From Nautilus pompilius (Eukaryota; Mollusca; Cephalopoda; Nautilida; Nautilidae), in assembly GCA_018389105.1 (NCBI GenBank), contig JACATO010000624.1, forward strand, positions 310,001 through 374,000: DNA of 64,000 nucleotides, in the 5' to 3' direction. Positions 25,303 through 33,689 of this stretch are shown piece by piece. The notes below the pieces were generated by a model. That model ran no database searches, was not told where the DNA came from, and saw only the letters and a program-made list of their open reading frames with translations. A program made the translations under genes and the position numbers. Numbering within the stretch: position 1 is the first letter of the stretch; each line of letters opens with the position of its first letter.

Positions 25303-25310
25303 GATATACT

Positions 25311-27055
25311 GCAGAATAACTACTTATGAGGAACCTATGGGGCTAGCCATAATAATTTGGAAAACTGTTATTACAATGTTAATTCTTTGTTAATACTTGG
25401 TCACGAAGAGAGGTGCGGCATCTAATGTCATGATCCTGAATAATAAGGGTACTGAATCTCAGTATGCATTAGTTGGTTAGTACAATAGTAGAAGCTATCT
25501 TTAAAATAGCAATGTACCTGGCAAAATTAAGATATCCTTCTAATATGAACTCAGGTTAACAGAAAAACATCACAAGATCCCTGTAGTTTTGTTATGGTGA
25601 TAATGTCTTGTTATATACAAATCTAATTGTTCAATATATACATGATCACAACTGAATGTAAATTTATGTCACATACATTTGTTTATGAGGGTGGCTAATG
25701 CCAAATTTTAAGTCACTTATGATTCACCAGAAAGTTGTGTGCTCATGCCAATAGTTTAAAAAAAAAAAGATATTACTGTCATGAAGCATAAAGTACTTAA
25801 AAGTGTTAAATGAATCTAAGAACTACAAAAGCATCATAGATCATCCAGATTATTATCTAAATCTGGCAATGAAAATTGCATTACAAATGGTGTGTAATAT
25901 TATAAGTAATATACTTCACAAAGTAAAATAACAGGCATCTATCATAATTTTTAATGGTATTTTCAATCGTTAATTCAACAATTTTAGATCCTTTCATTTT
26001 ATTGCTGTTTTGAAACATGATTTAAAGGGTGTTTGATTTTATTTTGCCAGTCCCTCCACCCCAGGATAAATAAGTAATGTTAACGACTGCACACATCATA
26101 TTCAAGCTCCCTCAGATATGGTTCTCCTTTTGGCAATTATAGCACACCTTAAGCGCATTGTTGGTGCATTTAAATTTCTCTCCCAAACCAATTTTGCTGT
26201 TAAAGTCTTTTTATCTAAGATATCAGTGATGGATCTGGTGTTGCATTTAAGAAAATTCATAGAGTTTCCTGAGAACAATTCAGAATTCAAGTCTAGTAGC
26301 AGACACAAGGAAACGCATAGCCAGAAGCAGTTTTGGTAATGAAGATGAGAAACACATTCACAAAACCCTCACTCATGTCCTGACCCATCTCTTAAATGGA
26401 ATGGCTGACAATACTAAATTGTTTTGTATACTATTAAAATCATTCCATGCCAGACTTAATTTGATAAAGTAGGCACATGAAAAGCAACCTAACAAATTTT
26501 CAGCAAATCCATTCAAGATTTATGTAAATGTATATTCTTTATAAATCCAATGTTATAGCAACAAAAATGTTCATGCTACATATTTATGCCAAGACTAATA
26601 ACATTTTCAAAACAATAATATTTTGCTCCCAAGACCTTTGAGGTAACTTAAAGAATTTTTAAATACCTACTCATCTATCTTTTCAATTTTTCCTTCACTT
26701 TTGACTTATTTACATTAACAAAAATTTTGGTTAGGTCTTTATAACGGAATAAAATTTGAAAATCAGATAATGGATAAATATCAAAGCCTATTTAGTGTTC
26801 TTCCAGAAAACAATCTACTCCTATAATGAAAATACTTATAACATGAACCATGCAGTGCAGCTTTTAACCTGATAATAAATCTGGATTAGGTATTTAAAAA
26901 AAGGAATTCTTTCTGATACATTTTAAAAAGTCACCACATTTTCCAACAACCAATAAGATTATTTATCTACCATCTGAAATGGGAAGAACTTCTAATTAGT
27001 AACAGGTTCTCTCTAGTTGGGCATTTCAGGTAAAAATTTACTTGACAATAACTAC
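25311..27055. other. Non-coding, intron-like
   Basis: AT-rich with no supported gene. A minus-strand stretch near 26150-26100 reads CYNCQKENHI, reminiscent of a retroviral-type CCHC knuckle with its last Cys missing, too short to call. A candidate minus-strand micro-exon at about 25513-25534 was judged unsupported. Confidence 0.4.
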
Positions 27056-27089
27056 CTTGTACACTTGAGACTATGATGGGCTGTGTATA
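27056..27089 (-). CDS. Candidate 34-nt coding exon of the unidentified divergent gene
   Basis: On the minus strand a strong acceptor (GATTTTTTTCAG) precedes base 27089, and the segment ends CAAG followed by the donor GTAGTT. Read from its first base it encodes YTQPIIVSSVQ and leaves one G, which completes a Gly codon with the exon at 20762-20817. The retrotransposon at 27145-32010 lies about 55 bp upstream of this acceptor, so the polypyrimidine tract and likely branch region are all that separate them. No homology is recognised. Confidence 0.4.
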
Positions 27090-27139
27090 CTGAAAAAAAT
27101 CTTATTTCTTAAAGGATGCTTGTAATTACAGCAATAAAT

Positions 27140-27144
27140 ACATG
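27140..27144. repeat. 5-bp target site duplication, left copy
   Basis: ACATG here is repeated at 32011-32015, immediately outside the two LTRs. A 5-bp duplication is usual for Ty3/Gypsy integration. Confidence 0.9.
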
Positions 27145-27447
27145 TGATGTGTTCCCCTGCTTGCTATCAAATCCTGGGTCGCTTGTGTCCCAAATCGCCT
27201 TGAAATTAAAACACCGTTGCATAAAACAACGTGTATTGCAAGAAAAACCGAAATCCCATGCTACCAGAAATGAGCCTATTTATATAGCAATCAAAGAAAC
27301 AAACTTGCATTCTGATTGGTCGAGACTGTCAGCCAATGAGGTTGTTCCGTTCCGCTGGTCTGTAACCTTCCGGCATATTCTGGAATGTTCTTCTCCTATT
27401 TTGTTAAAAATACTTGAACTTTTGGGGGTAAATCGGTCTCCCTAACA
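27145..27447 (-). repeat. LTR at the 3' end of the Ty3/Gypsy element, 303 bp
   Basis: On the minus strand it starts TGTTAGGGAGACC and ends ...GGGAACACATCA, so it is bounded by TG...CA. It contains a TATA-like box (TATATAAATA on the minus strand, 27277-27286). Next to it on the inner side, 27448 onwards, the minus strand reads AAGGGGAGA, a short polypurine tract typical of the plus-strand primer site. It lacks the 101-bp duplication present in the other LTR. Confidence 0.93.
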
Positions 27448-27532
27448 TCTCCCCTTGGAAGTGTTATGCATAGGATTTCTTGCTCGGATTAACTTGAAGG
27501 TGTTGTACTCCCCTGCATGGTTGAACCGTCCA

Positions 27533-28600
27533 TCACCATGGTTGCAGAGTGCTTCTTAAATTTTCGTTGCTGTCAGATGGATGCTGATCAGGTATTTTGA
27601 GATTGAAAGTCTCAAGGAGTATGTCCAACTGCATTGGTGCCTCAGTTGATGCTTTATGTTTATTGTTTCTCGAAAGGAGTTGATTTGCATGCCTGATCCA
27701 CCTCTGCTTGCCAACCTGGACTTCATAAAGAACTGCACCCTTTTGTCTAATGATACAACCAGGCATCCATCTGTCCGATCCACAGTAGTTCCTTGCAAGA
27801 ACTCCCTCTCCTGGTTCATAACTTCGACGTTTGGTTCCATGTCACCGATTGAATTGAGACTCAATTCTGGTCTTCTGGCAATCTGCAACTTCAGTCTGTG
27901 GCTTCATGCAGTCCAATGTAGTCCTTGGTCTTCTTCCAAACATGCATTCACTTGGTGAGCATCCTTCGGGCACATTTGGGTTTGGTGTTGTCCGGTAGGC
28001 CATCAAAAACTTCGGCAGCGTCTTGACCGGTGGTCCCTCCCCTTTTGATTTCAAGAGTGCATGCTTGAAAGTGTCGGCGAAGCTTTTGGCCTGCCCGTTT
28101 GACTGTGGGTGGTACGGTGGCGATGTGATGTGTTTTACTGTGCCTTCGTCACACCAACCTCGGAAGACCGATCCAGTGAAGATTGTCTTCGGCAACCCGA
28201 AGGTACTGCAGAGTTCATCCAGTTTCGATACCGCCGCTTCACTCGTTGCATGTCGCATAGGATGGACTTCCGGCCACTTGGTGTATGAATCGACCACAAT
28301 CAGGTAACTGGTGCCATCTATAGGCCCGGCGAAGTCGATGTGAATCTGTTCCCATGGTTGGCTTACTTGTGGCCAGGACTGAAGTTCACATTTAACTAGA
28401 TTCTTCTGAGACAGCATGCAGTTGTGACAGGCCTTGCAGTGACTTTCAAGGTCTCCGTCGATAAAAGGCCAGTATACATAACTCCGAGTAATAGCCTTCA
28501 TCCGGTTGATGCCAGGATGGCCGGAATGGAGTTGGCAGAGTACCCGTGGTCTCAGTGTTTCAGGAATGACCATGCGATCGCCAAACATGATGCATCCGTT
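27533..28600 (-). pseudogene. Retrotransposon integrase with C-terminal GPY/F-like module
   Basis: The N-terminal zinc-binding HHCC domain is visible (HSGHPG, then CKACHNC, about 28530-28430). The catalytic core follows: first Asp in HIDFAGPIDG (about 28350), then FTGSVFRGWCDEG (about 28165), where the second catalytic Asp is replaced by Gly, and HPQSNGQAKSF (about 28100), where the Glu position is Lys. After a frameshift near 27890, the C-terminal module (PGCIIRQKGAVLYEVQVG...RHANQLL, 27766-27660) is still readable. Loss of two of three DDE residues means integration activity is gone. Confidence 0.9.
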
Positions 28601-28754
28601 GACAATCGAGAGCGAAAAAACGTCGATAGTAGAAATGTTTGATCTTGTCTTCTATTTTGCTCGGCCATGATGTCCGTAAGCACTGAATGATGCGTTGGAG
28701 GGTGTGGTCTCTTTTTGTCTCTTGCGCTATCTGTGCTGCTGTGACCGGTAGTGC

Positions 28755-29260
28755 TCATATCGCATCGGAAAGGTTGCGTCGAATGGTAATTTCCGCGATG
28801 ACGGAGGCAACGACAACATCCTCATCTGGCGTTTGTTGGTTATTGTTTAATCGGGACAGTGCATCAGCTTGTCTGAAAGTGGTTGTGGATCGGTATTGGA
28901 TTTCAAAGTCGTAAGCCAAAAGCGTCATTGCCCAGCGCTGTATGCGATTCGCAATGTAGACTGGAATTCCTTTCTTCGATCTGAAGACTGCTAGCAACGG
29001 CTTGTGGTCGGTCAGCAGTGTAAACCTTCTTCCGTAAAGCATCTTGTGGAATTTCTTGATGGCGAAGATCAGTGCAAGTGCTTCCTTCTCAATCTGACTG
29101 TAGTTACGTTCTGTCACGGTCAGTGATCACGCAGCATGGGCAATAGCCTTTTCTGAACCATCAGGAAACAGGTGAGAAATGACGGCCCCAATCCCCGCAT
29201 TCGATGCATCTGCTGCCACAACGATGGATTGAGATGGGTCAAGGTGGGTTAGGAGTAGAT
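28755..29260 (-). pseudogene. Retrotransposon RNase H domain
   Basis: Minus-strand blocks are VVAADASNAGIGAVISH (first Asp, about 29220), TERNYSQIEKEALALIFAI (Glu), LLTDHKPLL (Asp), and DALSRLNN at the end. An in-frame TGA at about 29124-29126 separates the first block from the rest, and another stop lies at about 28755. This is the usual RNase H of Ty3/Gypsy pol, joined upstream to reverse transcriptase. Confidence 0.9.
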
Positions 29261-30015
29261 CTGATTTCAGAAGTTCTTTCACTTGTTCAAAGGCTCTTTG
29301 ACACTCGGAAGACCACAACCATTTTGTGTCTTTGGCCAGTAGCTGATTGAGAGGTGCACGAAGACTGTGAAGTGATGGTAAGAACATGCTATAGTAGCTG
29401 ACTAACCCGAGAAATGCACGTAGTGTTTGTGTATCGTTTGGTAGCGGCATCGCTTCGATCGCCTTAACATTCGATGGGTCTGGACGACAGCCGTGTTGGT
29501 CAATGATGAAACCGAGGTACTTGACACAGTTCAATCCAACTTGGCACTTGTCAGGGTGTACACGAAGACCGTAATCACCGAAACGTTCAAGTACCGTTTC
29601 CAACTTCTTGAGCAAGTCTTCGTTGTGTTCCCATGACAATGACATCATCCAAATAAGCTGCAGCTCCTGGAACGTCGTGCAGCATGATATCCATCAGCTA
29701 TTGGAATATTGCAGGTGCTATTTTGACACTGAAAGGCAATCTATTATACTGAAACAATCCTTTGTGGGTATTGATTGTCAGCAATACTCGGGAGGCGGCT
29801 TCTACTGGAATCTGCGAGTAAGCTTCTGCCAGGTCCAGTTTTGCAAAGCATCTTCCACCATTGAGTTTTGCAAACAAATCTTCCGGTACAGGAAGAGGAT
29901 ATTGATATTGTTCCAGCGCATTGTTCAACCCGGTTGAAAAATCAGCACACAGTCTGTTTGAGCCAATGGGTTTCTTGACCACTACGATAGGCGCTGCCCA
30001 AGCAGAATAGTTGAT
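29261..30015 (-). pseudogene. Retrotransposon reverse transcriptase
   Basis: The palm and finger blocks are visible on the minus strand: FLTTIVV-like entry (about 29980); [33 protein letters not shown] with the first catalytic Asp (about 29860); [13 protein letters not shown]; then a TAG stop; the AAAYLDDVIVM catalytic box (about 29650), in which both Asp are kept; a frameshift; KCQVGLNCVKYLGF; and the connection TLRAFLGLVSYYSMFLP. The protein is clearly Ty3/Gypsy-type, but at least one stop and one frameshift break it. Confidence 0.92.
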
Positions 30016-30530
30016 AGGTTATATCACACCAGCTTGTTCCAGACGTGCAAGTTCTTGTTCCACTGTGGCGATTGAAGCATAGGGCATGGGACATTTTGGA
30101 CGGATCGGCTTCAAATTTGGTGCAGAGGGCAAGCCCCTTGGCGAAAACTGTTGGATGTTTCCATTCCAGCACCTCTTTGATTGATATCTGTATCGTCATC
30201 GAAACACCAGGTGAGGCTGTTTGAGACGTGTCGATTTGGCTGCAGATTGAGCTCAGTGGTTGATCAAAAAGTTGGAGTTTTTCGATCCAATCAAGTCCGA
30301 GAAGGTCCAAATCCTGATGTTCCATGAGGTAACATGCGCCTTGGAACGAAATGTCATTCATTGATACAGCGCAGGAGATTTGACCGTTGATTTTCAGTGA
30401 GGTCCCGGAAGCACTTCGAGCTGTTTGAGACGTCGGTAGAACTGTTGGTCTGCCAATTAGGTTCCATGTCTGATATGATATCACAGTGATATCAGAAGCA
30501 GTATCCAGTTGGAGTCGGACGCACTTCTCA
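30016..30530 (-). pseudogene. Retrotransposon aspartic protease region
   Basis: The minus strand reads QLDTASDITVISYQTW (about 30520-30470), with the DTASD box in place of the retroviral DTG/DSG, and downstream LDLLGLDWIEKL (about 30310), the conserved LLG motif. A frameshift near 30120 separates it from the reverse transcriptase start, where the expected upstream RT approach (CAP-L-E-EL) is only partly readable. Confidence 0.8.
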
Positions 30531-31585
30531 TTTATGTTGACCAGAACATACTTCCGCTTGACTTGTGAATTGACCGAACACGTTGACGTGATTGCTCGCG
30601 ATCACTTGGTTTGGCTTCGGGACTGATTGCCATCGGAATAATTAGCTTGCATTGGATGACGTTCAACTCCATAGCAATCTTCTTTATGCCCGTGCTTGTG
30701 GCATTTTGAGCATGTGTACCATTTAAATTTACAGTATTTTGAATAATGCCACTTTCCACAATGCCAGCAGGGTGTGCAAGGTTGTCTGCGGATTGATGTC
30801 TCTTGATTGATGCGTGGTTCTTTGGCTTGACTTGGTGAGACTGCATGGACCACTGTTGGTTGCCATTGTTCCACCATTGTGTTATCGTGCTTCAGATTGA
30901 CCAGACGTTGGCATTCTGTTGTCACTGATGTAGGGTGAGGTCTTGGTCCTGCTCCAATCAGTTGATTATTCGTGTTCTGATGTCGGCGTTTTGGGTTGAC
31001 TGTAGAGCGCATGCAAAGATGAGACATTTGAATTGGTCATCTGTCACGTTCCGCAGCTTGAAACATTCGCATTCCCGGTTGACAATGCCTGCATACGTGA
31101 ACCAGTCATTGCTTGGGTTCTTGACCAACTTCAGACATTAGAATCGGACACTGAAGAGTGACGTCCGTTCTCCGAAAATTTGCGATAACATGCTGACTGT
31201 TTCTGTGAAACTGCAATCCCAAGGATTCTTCGGCAAGATGAAATTGATGTACCGACCATGTTCATAATTCCCAAACTTCCTCAGCAGCATGCACACCTTT
31301 TTAGTGCCATCAACGTGCACCATTTCGACAATGAAGATGTCCTCATACTTTTTGAACCAGCAATCAAACGTGATGTCCAGTGACCTGGTCGAATTGAAAC
31401 TCACTAATTGAATTCAGGATAGCTTCTGTTGCGTTTGAGCTTCGATTGACTGTTGGCTCTTGAATGTTCATCTTCTGTGTTAACGATTCGATGAACTTCA
31501 TTTGCGATTGTTCGAACTGCTTCTGCTGCTGTTGAAGAATGGCTTGCATTTGTTCAAAACTGATTGTCATCGTGGGTTCTGTCAT
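30531..31585 (-). pseudogene. Retrotransposon gag relic with two zinc knuckles
   Basis: The frame starts MTEPTMTISFEQMQAIL at 31585, eight bases inside the LTR edge, and has a glutamine-rich stretch. A frameshift near 31400 leads to the capsid-like part (DITFDCWFKKYEDIF; LLRKFGNYEHGRYINFILP; FGERTSLFSVRF) and further breaks at about 31140 and 31030. Near 30775-30690 two knuckles are visible: CWHCGKWHYSKYC and CSKCHKHGHKEDC. The order capsid then nucleocapsid is standard for Mag/K02A2.6-like elements. Confidence 0.85.
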
Positions 31586-31592
31586 TGCCAGT

Positions 31593-32010
31593 TGATGTGT
31601 TCCCTGCTTGCTATCGAATCCTGGGTCGCTTGTGTCCCAAATCGCCTTGAAATGAAAACACCGTTGTGTAAAACGTGTATTGCAAGAAAATCCGAAATCC
31701 CGTGCTACCAGAAATGAGCCTATTTATATAGCAATCAAAGGAACCAAACTCGCATTCTGATTGGTCGAGACTGTCAGCCAATGAGGTTGTTCCGTTCTGC
31801 TGTTCTGTAACCTTCCGGCATATTCTGGAATGTTCTTGTTCTATTTCATTATTCAACGTGATTGGTCGAGACTATCAGCCAATGAGGTTGTTCCGTTCTG
31901 CTATTCTGTAACCTCCCGGCATATTCTGGAATGTTCTTGTTCAATTTCGTTATTTAACACCTTTTGATAAAAATACTTGAACTTTTGGGGGTAAATCGGT
32001 CGCCCTAACA
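31593..32010 (-). repeat. LTR at the 5' end of the Ty3/Gypsy element, 418 bp
   Basis: On the minus strand it starts TGTTAGGGCGACC and ends in ACATCA. It matches the 303-bp LTR along its length but carries an extra tandem copy of about 101 bp. A TATA-like box lies at 31721-31730. The first bases inside the element on the minus strand (ACTGGCAATGACAG) are the place of the primer binding site; the tRNA was not identified. Confidence 0.93.
31758..31959. repeat. 101-bp tandem duplication inside the 5' LTR
   Basis: Two direct units, 31758-31858 and 31859-31959, both start TGATTGGTCGAGACT and include CAGCCAATGAGGTTG and CATATTCTGGAATG. They differ at about half a dozen positions. The other LTR has one unit (from about 27313). 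Confidence 0.88.
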
Positions 32011-32015
32011 ACATG
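32011..32015. repeat. 5-bp target site duplication, right copy
   Basis: ACATG, identical to 27140-27144. Confidence 0.9.
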
Positions 32016-33664
32016 CTTAATTGAATTTATTACAAAAGATTAAATATGATTAATATAATATACTAAAATAATAATTTTGCACCTAAAGACTAATTTAAAA
32101 TGATTAATGAAAAAAAGTGATAAATCTTTCAGAATATTTTTTCCGCCTTTTTAGATGTCCAGTTTTAGTAGCATAATAATCTATTGCACTTCACTTATAC
32201 ATCCAATATCATACAGGGCTTAATTAATGGTAGGCTCTGAGAGGATGACTAATAAGTAAATGTCAAAAGTGTTAGCTCGGAACACCTGGGTGGTTATTTA
32301 CTCTAGTTTTATCAAGGGTGTTACAAAAGCAAATTTTAGGTTTTCAATTATCTCTTTACTCCAGCACTTCCTTCTTTAAAAAAAAAAAAAAACCAACTTC
32401 ATTAAGTGAGGCCATCCCCCGATGTATATTAATTCTATGATCAATCTATTAGCCACAAAATAATGTTGGTTATTATTATTTTGTGTGTTGTTTCATTAAG
32501 TTTTTGAAGACTCACTACAGAGTGCATCAAATCTGTTGAAGCATGTGTTGCCCTGGTAATAACTATCACAATTCATGTCTTTTCCTAGCATGTATTCTAC
32601 CATTCAGTAAAAGTAATTATTAATATTGTTGTAGTGCACACAAATTAAATACAGGGCAAAAGTAATGCGAAAAAATACTTACCCATTGTTTAAAAGAAGC
32701 TATGCTGATTAGGACACAGGCGTATGCATCATGGACAAGTTAATCTGAGATTATTTGTTCATGTAAACTTTTCTGTGCACAACAAAACCTCTATGTAGAA
32801 GTTTCACATATTTTATCGAATTTTAATTTTTATATATGGAATAATAAATAACTCTCAATTGATAAAATGTCAAATAAGTCTATTGCAAATTTGCATCATT
32901 ACACTCAAAAAAAAAAAAAACAGTCTATCACAGGATTAAACATGTGATGACGACGGAGAGACATATGAAGCAGGTTTATTAGATAGTTCAATTATCATCA
33001 CTAAAGTGACTGGAAGTGCCTGAACTGCTCCTATTTCTGCTATGACAGTGTGTTTGATTGAACCAAAGCTTTTCAAGAGAAATTGCAAAAAAATAACTTT
33101 TTTGTACACTTTCCTCATTATTAAACAAAATTTTTTTCAGACAACTGGCAGGCGTTTCTTCATTCAGATATGTCTAGAAATAACTAATGACTGTTACCTT
33201 ATATTTGAAGCCTTTCTCAATTTTGGTGCCATATCATGGCTTGCACATCAACAATTTCCGTTTTTGACACTATTACATATTTGTCTAGCCTTTATTCTAG
33301 TAAATTACATATTAATGGGTAATTAAAGACTTCAGCACATTCTGTTTACTGACATTTTCCTGTCTTTTGCCAGTATATCCGATGATGAATGACTAATTCT
33401 CAGTGGTTTGTAATTTTAAAGCATTAGAAGGGTTAAAAATCATTAGCAAGCTGTTTCTAAAAAAATTCTAAACAACAGCTGCGTACTAAGGAAAAAAATA
33501 TACGATGAGTCCCTCAGAAATCCATCCAATAAAAATCATTAAAAGCATCACTGATTTATCAGCACAAATTCTATGGTGAATACAAGATTATGTCATTGAA
33601 ATACATCGGTGCATAGTAAAAACTGGATAAACAAAATTAAGTTAAAATTTAGCTTAACTTATAC
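32016..33664. other. Non-coding, intron-like
   Basis: AT-rich sequence with A runs (32378, 32907). A minus-strand stretch at 33118-32936 is open for 60 codons and follows an acceptor-like tract, but no family was recognised and no donor fits. A 62-nt segment with fair splice sites (32683-32744) is closed in all frames. Confidence 0.4.
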
Positions 33665-33689
33665 CAGCCGTCTAATGACGCGTGAAGCA
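33665..33689 (-). CDS. Candidate 25-nt micro-exon of the unidentified divergent gene
   Basis: On the minus strand the acceptor TTTATTTGTTTCAG precedes base 33689, and the segment is followed by GTATAAGT as donor. With one carried base it encodes ASRVIRRL and ends in phase 0, matching the phase-0 start of the exon at 27056-27089. At 25 nt, chance cannot be excluded. Confidence 0.3.

Larger units (their letters stand above)
21606..25310. repeat. 8-bp target site duplication of the hAT element
   Basis: GATATACT occurs directly before the left terminus (21606-21613) and directly after the right terminus (25303-25310). A perfect 8-bp duplication is the hallmark of hAT insertion. Confidence 0.9.
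27145..32010 (-). mobile_element. Ty3/Gypsy LTR retrotransposon (K02A2.6/Mag-like), 4.9 kb, inactivated
   Basis: Two LTRs (27145-27447 and 31593-32010) flank gag and pol relics in the order expected for Ty3/Gypsy: gag, protease, reverse transcriptase, RNase H, integrase. A perfect 5-bp target duplication (ACATG) lies outside. All coding parts are on the minus strand. Frameshifts and stops occur in gag, reverse transcriptase, RNase H and before integrase, and two of the three integrase acidic residues are altered. No envelope-like frame is seen. Orientation is the same as the proposed minus-strand gene in whose intron it would lie. Confidence 0.95.

Noticed and set aside
26098..26160. Minus-strand CYNCQKENHI resembling a CCHC zinc knuckle
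   Set aside because: The fourth ligand is missing, the next codon is a stop, and no other gag-like sequence lies nearby.
32683..32744. 62-nt minus-strand segment with CTCAG acceptor and GTAAGT donor
   Set aside because: All three frames contain a stop. One frame reads LVHDAYACVLISIASFKQW after an initial TAA, but no alternative acceptor removes the stop convincingly.
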